A stretch of DNA of 64,000 nucleotides from DATLNF01 sp963765815 (lineage in GTDB: Bacteria; Actinomycetota; Actinomycetes; BP-191): contig CAVXXT010000003.1 in NCBI GenBank assembly GCA_963765815.1, positions 248,001 to 312,000 of the forward strand, given 5' to 3'. The notes beneath the pieces are model-generated. The model was not told where the DNA came from and searched no databases. It saw only the letters and a list, made by a program, of their open reading frames with translations. The position numbers and the translations under genes were made by a program. Below are positions 52,446 through 61,031 of the stretch, in pieces. The first letter of the stretch is position 1. Each line of letters starts with the position of its first letter.

Positions 52446-54184
52446 GACGACTTCACCCCTTCGGTCGGCGCCGGTACGCCGATCTGCCGCATGAACTCCC
52501 GCACCATCGAGCGCTCCCCCAGGCCGGTCGGCGACGTGGGCTCTGACGGCGGCGCGGGCTCTGGCACGGAGGTGCGCCGCAGCGAGACGGTGAACGTCGA
52601 GCCGACTCCTCGCCGGCTCTGCACCTCGACGGCTCCTCCGACGCTCTCGACGAGGGACGCCACGATGTAGAGCCCGATCCCGGTGCCGCCGAACTCGCGA
52701 CGGTCGTTGGAGTCGGCCTGCCAGAACTTGTCGAAGCAGTGCGCCATCTGCGCGGCGTCCATGCCGATGCCGGAGTCGTCCACCGCGATCCGCGTGTGCT
52801 CCACGCCTTCCATCACGGTGACGGTCACCGGGCCGCCGGCCGGCGAGTACTTGATCGCGTTGTCGACCAGGTGGTCGATGACGGTCGCGACGACCTGCTC
52901 GTCGGCGAGCACCCGGGCGAACGGGAGATCGGCCGTCAGCAGGACCTCTCGTCGCCCCGCCATCGCCACCGCCTCGGTCCGCTCCTTCAGCACCGGCAGC
53001 AGGTCGATGCTGGTCGTCTCCACGACCAGTCGGCCGGCCTCGATGCGGCTTGACAGCAGCAGCCGCTCGACGATCGCGGTGAGCTCGCGCGCCCGGCCGG
53101 CGATCGCCTCGAGGCCGTACCGCGTCACGTCTGCCGGGACGTCGTCGCGCAGGAGCGTCTCGGCGAACCCGCGGATCACCGTGAGCGGGGTCTTCAGCTC
53201 GTGCGACGCCGTCGCCAGGAAGAGCGTCTTCGCCTCGTCGGCCTCCTTCAGGCGGGTGATGTCGCGCAGCGAGTGGACGACCTCGAGCAGCGCGCCGGTC
53301 TCGTCGTACAGGGGGGACGCGTTGGCCAGCAAGGGCTGCCGCGTGCCGTCGGACCGGGCCCGCCAGACCTCGATGCCGAACAGACTGGGGGCCTGGGCGA
53401 ACAGCTGCTGGAGTCCGCAGCCGGCGGAGCAGCTGATGCGCCGCTCGCCGTGGCACAGCGCGAGAACCTCGCCGCAGAGCCGACCGCCGGCGACGTCGGC
53501 CCCGAGCAGCTCCACGGCCGCGGGATTGGCTTCTGCTACCACGCCCGACGCGTCGGTGACGACCACGCAGTCGGCGACGCGGGCGAGGATCGCGTCGGCC
53601 TTCGACGCCAGCCGCACCGACCGTGCCTCCGCGCGCCGCTGCTCCGACGTCGCGCGCTGGACGACGACGAGGAGCAGCGTGAGCGTGACCGCGAAGAGCG
53701 CGACGATCAGCCGGTCGAGCCGCTCGGGCGGTGCGAGCTGGGACTCGCCGAGCAGGACGAGCAGCATGGCTCCGATGACGAGGGCGAGGCCGAACACCCG
53801 GCCGCCGGTGTAGGCGCCGAGCACCACGACGACGGAGTAGCCCGCGAGCGCCACCGGGGCGGACCCGCCGACCACGAGATGCAGGGCGAGGATCATCGAC
53901 AGGTCGCCCAGCGCACCCAGCACCCGCACGGTCCGGACCGTTCGGGTGCTGGCCGCGAGAGCGAGCAGCCCGGCGAACGGCACCCACGCGTAGCCGCAGA
54001 TAGCCAGCATCACGTCGGCCTCGTGACTGCGGCTGCTCAGCAGGGAGGCGCCGAGTGCGACCGCTGTCGCGAGCAGCACCCGGCCCCGGGCGACGATCAG
54101 CTCGGCGGCGATGTCCTGCTCATGGCCGCGCGAGCGGTCTCGCAGGCGCGCGGCGGAGAGCCCCAGGGGGCGACGGGCAGCCAC
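52442..54184 (-). CDS. Sensor histidine kinase with membrane and PAS domains
   Basis: The 580-residue protein has an N-terminal block of about six membrane segments (residues 30-170), a PAS domain (VADCVVVTDASGVVAEANPA), a HisKA segment with ASHELKTPLTVIRGFAETLL and its phospho-acceptor His, and a HATPase domain with DNAIKYSPAGG, DSGIGMDAAQM and GGTGIGLYIVASLV. The PAS region contains LCGEVLALCHGERRISCSAG plus one more Cys, five in all within 21 residues, an arrangement that could bind metal or sense redox. It heads the three-gene operon with overlapping starts and stops. Confidence 0.9.
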   Translation of the reverse strand: MAARRPLGLSAARLRDRSRGHEQDIAAELIVARGRVLLATAVALGASLLSSRSHEADVMLAICGYAWVPFAGLLALAASTRTVRTVRVLGALGDLSMILALHLVVGGSAPVALAGYSVVVVLGAYTGGRVFGLALVIGAMLLVLLGESQLAPPERLDRLIVALFAVTLTLLLVVVQRATSEQRRAEARSVRLASKADAILARVADCVVVTDASGVVAEANPAAVELLGADVAGGRLCGEVLALCHGERRISCSAGCGLQQLFAQAPSLFGIEVWRARSDGTRQPLLANASPLYDETGALLEVVHSLRDITRLKEADEAKTLFLATASHELKTPLTVIRGFAETLLRDDVPADVTRYGLEAIAGRARELTAIVERLLLSSRIEAGRLVVETTSIDLLPVLKERTEAVAMAGRREVLLTADLPFARVLADEQVVATVIDHLVDNAIKYSPAGGPVTVTVMEGVEHTRIAVDDSGIGMDAAQMAHCFDKFWQADSNDRREFGGTGIGLYIVASLVESVGGAVEVQSRRGVGSTFTVSLRRTSVPEPAPPSEPTSPTGLGERSMVREFMRQIGVPAPTEGVKSS

Positions 54185-54283
54185 AACCCCGAGTGAAGCA
54201 ACCGATCGGCCGAGCGGAGGGCGAACGACGATTCGTCCCCCGAGAACGGATGCCGATTCCGGGTCACCCGCGACAAACCGATG

Positions 54284-55612
54284 TCAGAACTCCTCGCGGA
54301 CCTCCGCGGCCCAACGGCGCTCGAGCTCGTCGAGGCTGATGCCCAGCGCCTTGCGGCAGGCGAGGTCGATGCGGTGTCGCACCGTCCCCGGCCCGAGGGC
54401 GCCGGCGTCGCCGGTGGCCTCGTAGAAGCGGATCAGGCCCTCTCGGCCGGCCAGCCGCTCGACCGTCCGGGCGACGAGGAACGCCTCGGCGTACGACCGG
54501 AAGATCCGCTCGCCCCCGCCGACCAGGAACTGGTAGTCCTCCGGCAGCCGGCCGGTGAACTGACCCCGGCGGACGGCCGTCGCGACGGGAGTGAGGCCGA
54601 CAGCGCTGGCGCCCTCGCCGAGCTGCTGAGCGACACCCTCCTCGAACCACGCGGTGAAGTAGGCACCCGAGCTCTCCCGGGTCGCGACGTGGATCAGCTC
54701 GTGGGCGAGGATGCGCCGCCGCTCGTCGGTGCTGTTGCCGAGGAAGTTCTCGGGGTTGATGAGCACCCGGCTGCCGGTGAAGCGCAGCGACAGGTCGTCC
54801 TGGTCGACGCTGGCCGCCGCGAAGGCGACGAAGTTGTCGAGCGGGAACGTCGCGAGGATGCGCTTGCCGAGGTCGTCGGCGTTGCGCGGCAGCTCGATGA
54901 CGACGCGCTTCTTCCACGGCCGCGTCCACACCGGCTCGACCCGGTCGAACGCGGCCTCGGCCTCGCTCAGCACCTTCGGCGCGTCGTCGGCGCGGTTGTC
55001 GGGGAACAGCGCCAGGAAGTGCTCGGACGACTGCGTGCGGATCGGCGCGAAGTCCCAGGCGTGCCGCGCGGATTGCAGCCCGATGTCGTCAGCGCCGTCG
55101 TCGGCCGCGACCAGCCAGCGGCCGGACGTGTCGCGGGTGACCGTCAGGAACAGCGCCTCGATCTCCGCGCTGCGCTCGTCGTACCCGCCGGCGATGGCGA
55201 TCGACTCCTCCACGGCGACCAGGACGGTGTCCTCGCCGTACTTGCGCCGGTCCTTCGACCGGGAGAGGTCGGCCACGTCCTCGACGTCCGGGACGAGTGT
55301 GTACGTCGCGAAGGTCACCCCGCGCGCGTTGGCGACCTGGGCGCTCTGCCGCGCGACGAACGCCCGGTCGCGCGGGTCGACCGTGGCGACGTACGCCGCC
55401 ACGTCGTGGCGCCGGAAGGCGTCGGCGCGGGCAGTCAGCATCGGCGTCAGCGCGCGGGCGATCGCCTCGGGACTGCGGTCCACCGCCGGCAGGACCGCCG
55501 AGCCCGGCACGGCCACCGCCACTCCGGTGCCGAGCCCGAGCGCGACGAGCGCGACGGCCGCCGCCTGGCGGACCTGCGCTCCGCGAGCGCGACGGGCGGA
55601 CATGGCGAGCAT
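54284..55612 (-). CDS. Secreted gluzincin-type metallopeptidase
   Basis: From the ATG at 55612 the product has 442 residues. A signal peptide or anchor is formed by QAAAVALVALGLGTGVAVAV (residues about 18-37). Residues 50-230 hold an NTF2-like domain (FRRHDVAAYVATVDPRDRAF). The catalytic part has RRILAHELIHVATRES (HExxH) and FEEGVAQQLGEGAS, whose Glu is the third zinc ligand, as in peptidase-MA proteins. It probably works outside the cell membrane; the substrate is unknown. An ATG at 55603 is an alternative start. It is divergent from the plus-strand small gene. Confidence 0.75.
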   Translation of the reverse strand: MLAMSARRARGAQVRQAAAVALVALGLGTGVAVAVPGSAVLPAVDRSPEAIARALTPMLTARADAFRRHDVAAYVATVDPRDRAFVARQSAQVANARGVTFATYTLVPDVEDVADLSRSKDRRKYGEDTVLVAVEESIAIAGGYDERSAEIEALFLTVTRDTSGRWLVAADDGADDIGLQSARHAWDFAPIRTQSSEHFLALFPDNRADDAPKVLSEAEAAFDRVEPVWTRPWKKRVVIELPRNADDLGKRILATFPLDNFVAFAAASVDQDDLSLRFTGSRVLINPENFLGNSTDERRRILAHELIHVATRESSGAYFTAWFEEGVAQQLGEGASAVGLTPVATAVRRGQFTGRLPEDYQFLVGGGERIFRSYAEAFLVARTVERLAGREGLIRFYEATGDAGALGPGTVRHRIDLACRKALGISLDELERRWAAEVREEF

Positions 55613-55695
55613 CGTAGGTCCGGACGCTCGCCCGGTTGGGTGAAAGGTGCCCGTCATGGGCTGCGGAGAGGGGGTTGCGGTGCTTTGATGGGCCG

Positions 55696-55935
55696 GTGAG
55701 CAGCCCGGACGACCTCGAGCGCGACGCGGCCCTTCGCGACGCCGTACGCGGCTGGCTGCGCGCGAGCGACCGGCTGGCCGCGGCGAGCGCCGACACCGCC
55801 GACGACCCGGACCTCTACACGGTGGTGCTGGAGCTGGCCGAGGAGGCCGGGGTCGCCAAGCTGCGGATGCAGCGCGCGCTGGTCGAGCTCGGCTGGGCCC
55901 CGCCGGCCAGTGTGCGAGAGCTCCCGCGGACCTAG
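55696..55935 (+). CDS. Small hypothetical protein
   Basis: The frame runs from GTG at 55696 to TAG, 79 residues, mostly helical and acidic: SSPDDLERDAALRDAVRGWL, then DPDLYTVVLELAEEAGVAKL and MQRALVELGW. No family is recognised. It ends 7 bases before the STAS gene starts, so the two are probably co-transcribed. That suggests, but does not show, a role next to the anti-sigma factor pathway. A longer TTG start at 55636 exists without a ribosome site. Confidence 0.6.
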   Translation: MSSPDDLERDAALRDAVRGWLRASDRLAAASADTADDPDLYTVVLELAEEAGVAKLRMQRALVELGWAPPASVRELPRT

Positions 55936-55942
55936 CGGCGCC

Positions 55943-56302
55943 ATGACCCTCGACCTGCACCGGAGCGATCACGGCGGGCACTGCTTGCTCGAGGTGCACG
56001 GCGAGGTCGACCTGGCGACGTCGCCGATGCTGCGGGAGCACCTTCGCGACCTGCTCGAGGACCCGCCGCGGGCCGTGGTCGTCGACCTCGCCGACGTGCC
56101 GTTCCTCGACTCGACCGGCCTGGGCGTGCTGGTCGCGGCGTACAAGCGCGCGGCCGCCCTCGGTGTGCCCCTGAGCCTGGCCCGGCCGCGCCGGATCGTC
56201 GCCAACGCCCTGACCCTGGTGCGGATCGACACGGTGATCCCGGTGCACGCCACCATCGAGGACGCCGTCCGCGAGGCCGAGGGTGCCGCGGCGTCCAGCT
56301 AG
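55943..56302 (+). CDS. STAS-domain anti-sigma factor antagonist
   Basis: From the ATG at 55943 the protein has 119 residues, a single STAS domain. CLLEVHGEVDLATSPMLREH is the N-terminal strand-helix pair, and VVVDLADVPFLDSTGLGVLV carries the regulatory Ser in the DSTGLG motif. RIDTVIPVHATIEDAVREAE closes the fold. Such proteins bind anti-sigma factor kinases (RsbW-type) and release a sigma factor when unphosphorylated. No partner kinase or phosphatase gene lies in the window. Confidence 0.88.
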   Translation: MTLDLHRSDHGGHCLLEVHGEVDLATSPMLREHLRDLLEDPPRAVVVDLADVPFLDSTGLGVLVAAYKRAAALGVPLSLARPRRIVANALTLVRIDTVIPVHATIEDAVREAEGAAASS

Positions 56303-56400
56303 CCGTCACGACTCGGCAGGGCGCAGCGCGGTCCGCGTCGAAGTCAGCGCTGCTGCCAGGGGGGACGCTCGTCGACCCTGCCGACCCGACAGGACCTGCG

Positions 56401-58908
56401 ATGCGCGCCCTGCCCCCTCGCCGCCTCCGTGGCGTGCTCGCCCTCGCCGTCGTCGCCGCCGTGGCGATGCCGCTCGTCGGAGCCCAGGCGGTCACGCCGG
56501 CGCGGCCGGCGCCGGTCGGCCACCTCGGCACGACGTACACGCCGTTCGTCGGGGCGCTGCACGCGCACAGCGCCTACTCCGACGGCTACCCGAACACCAA
56601 CCCGGGCGTCTACTACGCGTCCGGCAAGTCGCACGGGCTCGACTTCCTCATGGGCAGCGACCACTCCAACGCGCTGGCCCTGCCGCTGACCGCGAGCGAG
56701 CAGTGCCTCGGCCCCGGTGTCGTGGACTGCCCGGGCGGTGACTCGAGCAACCCGGCCGGCACCGCGACCAAGTGGCCCGAGACGCAGAAGTACGCCGACG
56801 CCGCGACGACCGCGAGCTTCAGCGCGGTGCGCGGCTTCGAGTGGACCAGCGACCGCTACGGCCACATCAACGTCTACTTCTCGAAGAACTACGCCAACGC
56901 CAAGGCCGACAACGCCGGCTACGTGTCGATGACTGCCTTCTACGAGTGGCTCAACCGCCGGCCCGAGCTGCAGGGCGGCGGCGACGGGATCGCGACCTTC
57001 AACCACCCCGGCGACAAGGACCTCCCGGGCGCGCCGCAGGCCGCGGACCTGAACTGGAACGACTTCGCGTACGACGCGGCCAGCGACGACCGCATGGTCG
57101 GCATCGAGCTCTACAACTCGGGCGAGGAGAAGGACATCAACGGCGCGAGCGCGCCGCCCGGGGGCTACTACGCGCACGCGCTGGACAAGGGATGGCACCT
57201 CGGCCCGGTGGGCGCGGAGGACCTCGGCCACGACCCCGGCGACGACTGGGGCAACCGCAGCTCCGGCGGGACCGTCCAGGCCAAGACCATCATCCTGGCG
57301 ACCGACCGCTCCCCCGCCGCGCTGAAGGCGGCCATGCTGGCCCGGCGCTTCTACGCCAGCTTCAACCGCGACGTCCGGCTCGACTGGAAGGTCGACGGCA
57401 ACGTCATGGGCTCGCGGCTGAGCCGCCCGGCCGGGTCCGGCCTGTCGATGACCGGCACGGCGAGCTGGCCGGGTCACCCCGGGCTCACGCTGGAGGTCGT
57501 GACCAGCGGCGGCGCCGTCGTCGGCTCCGGTACCGACTCGATCACCATGACCCGGCCGGTGACCGCGGCCGAGAAGTACTACTTCCTGCGGGTGAAGTCG
57601 GGCAGCGCCTACGTCGGCTACAGCTCGCCCGTGTGGGTTGGCACGGCCGAGCGGACCGCGGTCGGCGAGTGGCTGGCCGGCGACCTGCACGTCCACACCT
57701 GCAACTCGCACGACGTCTACTGCGGGCCGGACGACGACAACACCGGCCCGGAGGACTTCTACACGGCAGGCGGCACGGTTGAGGAGCGCTTCCTCGAGGC
57801 GTCCGCCCGCGGCCTGGACTACCTCGCGATCACCGACCACCAGCGCCCGGAGTCGGTCGACGACCCGGGCTTCGGCACGCACGGCGTCGTCGGCGTACCG
57901 GGATACGAGAACTCCATCAGCGGGCACGCCCAGATGCTCGGTGCGACGAAGGTCTACCCCTACGGCAGCGCCGACTCGAAGACCCCGGCCGGCATCGCCG
58001 GCGCCAACGCGATGGCCGACGCGCTGCGCGCTGACGGCGGAGTGTTCCGCGCCAACCACCCCGAGGACGACCTGGACCACGAGCTGGTCGACTGCGCCGA
58101 CACCGGCAACGGCGACGGCCCGCGCAGCTGGCGCTACGGGTACGACGTGCGCGTCGACTCGGTCGAGGTCTGGAACGTCAGCCATCTCATCCAGCCCCCG
58201 CTGCCCGGCAACTCGCCGAACAAGGACAACATCCGCTTCTGGGAGTGCTGGCTCGACCGCGGCGCGCACGTCGCAGCGACCGGCGGCAGCGACTCGCACT
58301 GGCTGTCGACCTCCGCGGTGCAGGGCGTCGGCAACCCGACCACCTGGGTCTACGCCCGCGAGCGCAGCGCGCGAGGCGTCCTCCAGGCGATCCGCGAGGG
58401 CCGCACGTCGATCTCCCTGAACCCGCCGACCGAGGGCGCGGGGCTGCTCCTGCTGGAGGCCGATCGCGATGGCGACGGCGACTACGAGTCGATGCTCGGC
58501 GACACCGTGCCACCCGGTACGCCGATGCGCGTCCGCGCGACGGGCCTCCCCGGCGCCGGGCTGGTCGAGGTGCTGGCCAACGACGCGGTCCTCCTCGACG
58601 AGGAGCCGCTCACCCCGGGCGGCGCGGTGGAGTTCACCGCGCCCAACCAGGCCGGCTGGGTCTACGCGCGGCTGCTCACCCCCGAGTCGGTCGAGACGCG
58701 ACGCTCGATCTGCGACCAGCAGGTCGGCGACCAGACGACGTACTGCCGGGCGCCGGTCGGCGTGCTGGCGATGACGTCGGCGATGTACCTCGGCGACGTC
58801 GCGCCGTCGGCCGACGTACCGGAGGTGCCGCTCACCTGGCTGCTGCCGCTCGCCATGGTCGCCACCCTCACCGCGGGTGTCGGACTGGCCCGTCGCCGAG
58901 CTGGCTGA
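56401..58908 (+). CDS. Secreted double PHP-domain metallohydrolase-like protein (CehA/McbA type)
   Basis: The 835-residue protein starts with a signal peptide (RLRGVLALAVVAAVAMPLVG) and has two PHP-type domains in tandem. The first has GALHAHSAYSDGYPNTNPG, LDFLMGSDHSNAL and TFNHPGDKDLPG. The second has AGDLHVHTCNSHDVYCGPDD, LDYLAITDHQRPESVDDPG, RANHPEDDLDH and ATGGSDSHW. The His and Asp pattern of a trinuclear metal site is present in both. The C-terminus has an Ig-like domain and a final membrane segment (LLPLAMVATLTAGVGLARRR), so it is likely tethered to the membrane. Possible roles are phosphoesterase or phosphotriesterase-like; the substrate is not known. Confidence 0.75.
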   Translation: MRALPPRRLRGVLALAVVAAVAMPLVGAQAVTPARPAPVGHLGTTYTPFVGALHAHSAYSDGYPNTNPGVYYASGKSHGLDFLMGSDHSNALALPLTASEQCLGPGVVDCPGGDSSNPAGTATKWPETQKYADAATTASFSAVRGFEWTSDRYGHINVYFSKNYANAKADNAGYVSMTAFYEWLNRRPELQGGGDGIATFNHPGDKDLPGAPQAADLNWNDFAYDAASDDRMVGIELYNSGEEKDINGASAPPGGYYAHALDKGWHLGPVGAEDLGHDPGDDWGNRSSGGTVQAKTIILATDRSPAALKAAMLARRFYASFNRDVRLDWKVDGNVMGSRLSRPAGSGLSMTGTASWPGHPGLTLEVVTSGGAVVGSGTDSITMTRPVTAAEKYYFLRVKSGSAYVGYSSPVWVGTAERTAVGEWLAGDLHVHTCNSHDVYCGPDDDNTGPEDFYTAGGTVEERFLEASARGLDYLAITDHQRPESVDDPGFGTHGVVGVPGYENSISGHAQMLGATKVYPYGSADSKTPAGIAGANAMADALRADGGVFRANHPEDDLDHELVDCADTGNGDGPRSWRYGYDVRVDSVEVWNVSHLIQPPLPGNSPNKDNIRFWECWLDRGAHVAATGGSDSHWLSTSAVQGVGNPTTWVYARERSARGVLQAIREGRTSISLNPPTEGAGLLLLEADRDGDGDYESMLGDTVPPGTPMRVRATGLPGAGLVEVLANDAVLLDEEPLTPGGAVEFTAPNQAGWVYARLLTPESVETRRSICDQQVGDQTTYCRAPVGVLAMTSAMYLGDVAPSADVPEVPLTWLLPLAMVATLTAGVGLARRRAG

Positions 58909-58923
58909 CCAACCCGCAACGGA

Positions 58924-58956
58924 CGAACGGCCCGCGCCAGAGGTGCGGGCCGTTCG
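58924..58956. terminator. Bidirectional intrinsic-type hairpin
   Basis: A perfect 12-base stem (58924-58935 with 58945-58956) and 9-base loop lie between the convergent double-PHP gene and the small repeat-protein gene, 16 bases after the first stop and 21 before the second. No T-tract is present, as is common in actinomycetes. It should end both transcripts. Confidence 0.8.
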
Positions 58957-58977
58957 GACGTGGCTGAGGTGGGCGGG

Positions 58978-59313
58978 TCAGGTGGCCAGGCGGCGGCGGC
59001 GCGCGGCGGTCAGGCCGAAGACCTCGCGCACCGGCCTCGAGAGCACGCTGTCGTTGAGCGAGCCGCGCGCCGATGACATCAGCTCGCCGACCGGCCTGGA
59101 CAGCACGCTGTCGTTGAGCGATCCACGCGCCGCGCTGAAGACCTCGCTGACCGGGCGGAACAGCACGCCGTCCACGGGTGCGCCGACGATGTTCTGGGCG
59201 AGGGGCTGCTCAGGGAGGACGACGGTCGCCTCCGGCACGAAATAGGTGTCGTTGTGCTCCTCGACCACCGGCTCGTACTCGTAGAGCGAGTAGTCGTACT
59301 TCTGCCCGTTCAT
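58978..59313 (-). CDS. Small protein made of 20-residue tandem repeats
   Basis: From the ATG at 59313 the product has 111 residues. The first 45 are acidic and Tyr-rich (YDYSLYEYEPVVEEHNDTYF). The rest is three related units of 20 residues built on RPVxEVxxxARGSLNDSVLS, ending GLTAARRRRLAT. There is no signal peptide or membrane segment. No family is recognised. The repeats have a perfect 60-base period in DNA. It lies alone between the terminator and the tRNA-Val gene. It could be a cytoskeletal, DNA-associated or wall-associated small protein, which is speculation. Confidence 0.6.
   Translation of the reverse strand: MNGQKYDYSLYEYEPVVEEHNDTYFVPEATVVLPEQPLAQNIVGAPVDGVLFRPVSEVFSAARGSLNDSVLSRPVGELMSSARGSLNDSVLSRPVREVFGLTAARRRRLAT
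59021..59175. repeat. 60-bp tandem repeat array
   Basis: Two full and two partial copies with a 60-base period (units 59041-59100 and 59101-59160, flanking partial copies), about 70-80% identical by eye, inside the small repeat-protein gene. The core CAGCACGCTGTCGTTGAGCG is shared exactly except for the first base. The period is a multiple of three, so copy changes keep the frame. Confidence 0.85.
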
Positions 59314-59491
59314 GGCGCTCCGTGGCGTCGTTCCTGCAGGGAGAACTCGCCTTCCCAGTGTCGAACATCGTTCGCGGACTTTAGAGGCCCGTCCGGAGCG
59401 CAGTCGGCTCTGCAGTCGATGAGCGGACGCTGACCCGTTCGGCCTAATACGGCGGGTCACGAACAGCACGGATGGCGAGGGTCAAGCAAGG

Positions 59492-59564
59492 TGGGCGTAG
59501 CTGGTTTCGAACCAGCGACCTCTCGCGTGTGAGGCGAGCGCTCTAGCCACTGAGCCATACGCCC
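59492..59564 (-). tRNA. tRNA-Val (anticodon CAC)
   Basis: A 73-base cloverleaf on the minus strand: acceptor GGGCGTA pairs with TACGCCC, the D arm has GCTCAGTGGCTAGAGC, the anticodon stem CTCGC/GCGAG has loop CTCACAC with anticodon CAC, the variable region is AGGTC, and the T arm is GCTGG-TTCGAAA-CCAGC. The discriminator is A. The CCA end is not encoded (CCT follows). It reads the GTG codon. No integrase or attachment-site duplication is visible next to it. Confidence 0.95.
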
Positions 59565-59592
59565 TGCGTGCGGGCGACAACCTACCTCAGGC

Positions 59593-60387
59593 TCAGGCGG
59601 TGGTCGTCTTCGTCGCGCCCTGGACGAGCGGGATGGACGGGGTGGTCGGAGCGACCCGACCCGGCTCGCGGGAGATCGCGATCGCGGCGATCCGGTCGAT
59701 AGGCCGATCGAGCCGCGACTCGACCACGTTGACGTGGTCGTCCTCGCGGACGTCGAAGGTGTCCACCGCGTGGAAGCCGCCGGTGGTGTCCTGGTACCAG
59801 ATGACGTAGATGCTCGACTGCTCGTTGCGAGGAAGCCCGTCGACCAGCAGCACGACGTCGGTGCCGCGGACCAGCGCGGTGCCCTTCGCGCCGCTGCCGG
59901 AGCTCATCGGCACCCGGACGGTCGCCGGGTCGGCGGCGAGGTCCTGGACGCGCTCCATTCGCGCGACCGTGCGCTGGGACAGCTCCGCGTTGCCGCGCAG
60001 GTTGACGTTCCACACCGCGAGTCCGACGACGAGCGCGACGCCGGCGGCGACGCTGACCAGCCGGGTCCACGCCGGAACGCGGCTCTCGGCCCGGATCTGC
60101 GCGAGGCGCGGCAGGTCGGGCAGCGAGCGCAGCGGGGTCGCGGGGATGGCCGGCCGATCCGAGCGCGCGACGGCGTCGAGGATCGAGTCCTTCAGCCCGG
60201 CCGGCGGGTCCGCCGGCTCGGCGGCGTAGGCGAGGTGCGACGCGACCGCGGTCATCTCGGCGATCGTGCGCTCGCAGGCCGCGCAGCCGCGCAGGTGCCG
60301 GGCGAAGCGCTCCTCGTCCTCGGGCTCGAGTGCGGACAGGACGTGGCCGACGGCCAGCTCCTCCCACTTCTCGTGCTCGGCGGTCAT
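59593..60387 (-). CDS. Anti-sigma factor (RskA-like), zinc-finger type
   Basis: The ATG at 60387 overlaps the sigma-factor stop by 4 bases. The 264-residue product has an N-terminal zinc-finger anti-sigma domain with FARHLRGCAACERT (HxxxCxxC), one membrane segment (about residues 104-125, VSVAAGVALVVGLAVWNVNL), and an external C-terminal RskA domain with VRVPMSSGSGAKGTALVRGT and IYVIWYQDTTGGFHAV. It holds the ECF sigma factor inactive at the membrane until proteolysis releases it. The gene follows directly after its partner. Confidence 0.9.
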   Translation of the reverse strand: MTAEHEKWEELAVGHVLSALEPEDEERFARHLRGCAACERTIAEMTAVASHLAYAAEPADPPAGLKDSILDAVARSDRPAIPATPLRSLPDLPRLAQIRAESRVPAWTRLVSVAAGVALVVGLAVWNVNLRGNAELSQRTVARMERVQDLAADPATVRVPMSSGSGAKGTALVRGTDVVLLVDGLPRNEQSSIYVIWYQDTTGGFHAVDTFDVREDDHVNVVESRLDRPIDRIAAIAISREPGRVAPTTPSIPLVQGATKTTTA

Positions 60388-61031
60388 CGGGCCCACTTCC
60401 CCTGCTCGTCGGCGGCGTCGAGGTTGACCTCGAGAGAGTCGCGCAGCCGGCGCATGCCGGCCAGCATCCGGGTCTTGACGGTGCCGAGCGGCGTCTTGGT
60501 GAGCTGGGCGATCTCGCGCTGGGTGTAGCCGCCGAAGTAGGACAGCACGAGGGCCTCGCGCTGCAGGTCGGGCAGCTCCTCGAGCGCGCTGCGCACCCGG
60601 TCGCGGCGCAGCATCGACCACACCTCGTCCTCGGGCGAGCGCTGGTCGGACTCGGTGAACTCGAGGACGTCGGCCGACGTACGCCGCTTGCGCAGGTTCT
60701 CCTCGCGCCGGACCGAGTCGACCGCCTTGTGGTGCGTCATCGACAGCAGCCAGCTGGAGAAGCCCCCGCGACTCGGGTCGAAACGGGACGCATCCCGCCA
60801 TACCGTGAGGAACACCTCCTGCACGACGTCCTGCGCGAGCTGGTCGTCGGTGAGGATCCGCCGGGCGAGGCCGTAGCAGGGGCGGCCGTAGCGGCCGTAG
60901 AGCGCCTCCAGCGCCGCGGCGTCGCCCTCGGTGACGAGCGCCACCAGGGCGCTGTCCTCAAGTGCGTCGTAGCCGCGCGCTGGCGTCACGGTGGAGGTCC
61001 TCACGGCTTCTCTTCGCACCGGGTGGCGCAT
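60384..61031 (-). CDS. ECF RNA polymerase sigma factor (SigK-like)
   Basis: The 215-residue protein has sigma region 2 (GRPCYGLARRILTDDQLAQD, then VFLTVWRDASRF) and region 4 (LQREALVLSYFGGYTQREIA with TPLGTVKTRMLAGMRRL). The overlap with the anti-sigma gene identifies the pair as SigK/RskA-like. It directs transcription of an envelope or oxidative stress regulon, which is not defined here. The start may be the ATG at 61031 or a nearby GTG (VRTSTVTPARG). The divergent SsgB-like gene begins 223 bases away, so the shared region likely holds promoters. Confidence 0.9.
   Translation of the reverse strand: MRHPVRREAVRTSTVTPARGYDALEDSALVALVTEGDAAALEALYGRYGRPCYGLARRILTDDQLAQDVVQEVFLTVWRDASRFDPSRGGFSSWLLSMTHHKAVDSVRREENLRKRRTSADVLEFTESDQRSPEDEVWSMLRRDRVRSALEELPDLQREALVLSYFGGYTQREIAQLTKTPLGTVKTRMLAGMRRLRDSLEVNLDAADEQGKWAR

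Noticed and set aside
59021..59175. CRISPR-like repeat array
   Set aside because: The copies are contiguous 60-base in-frame repeats without spacers and lie within a coding frame; no cas gene is present.
59492..59564. tRNA-Val as an integration site of a genomic island
   Set aside because: There is no integrase and no repeat of the tRNA 3' end nearby; the flanks are normal chromosomal genes.
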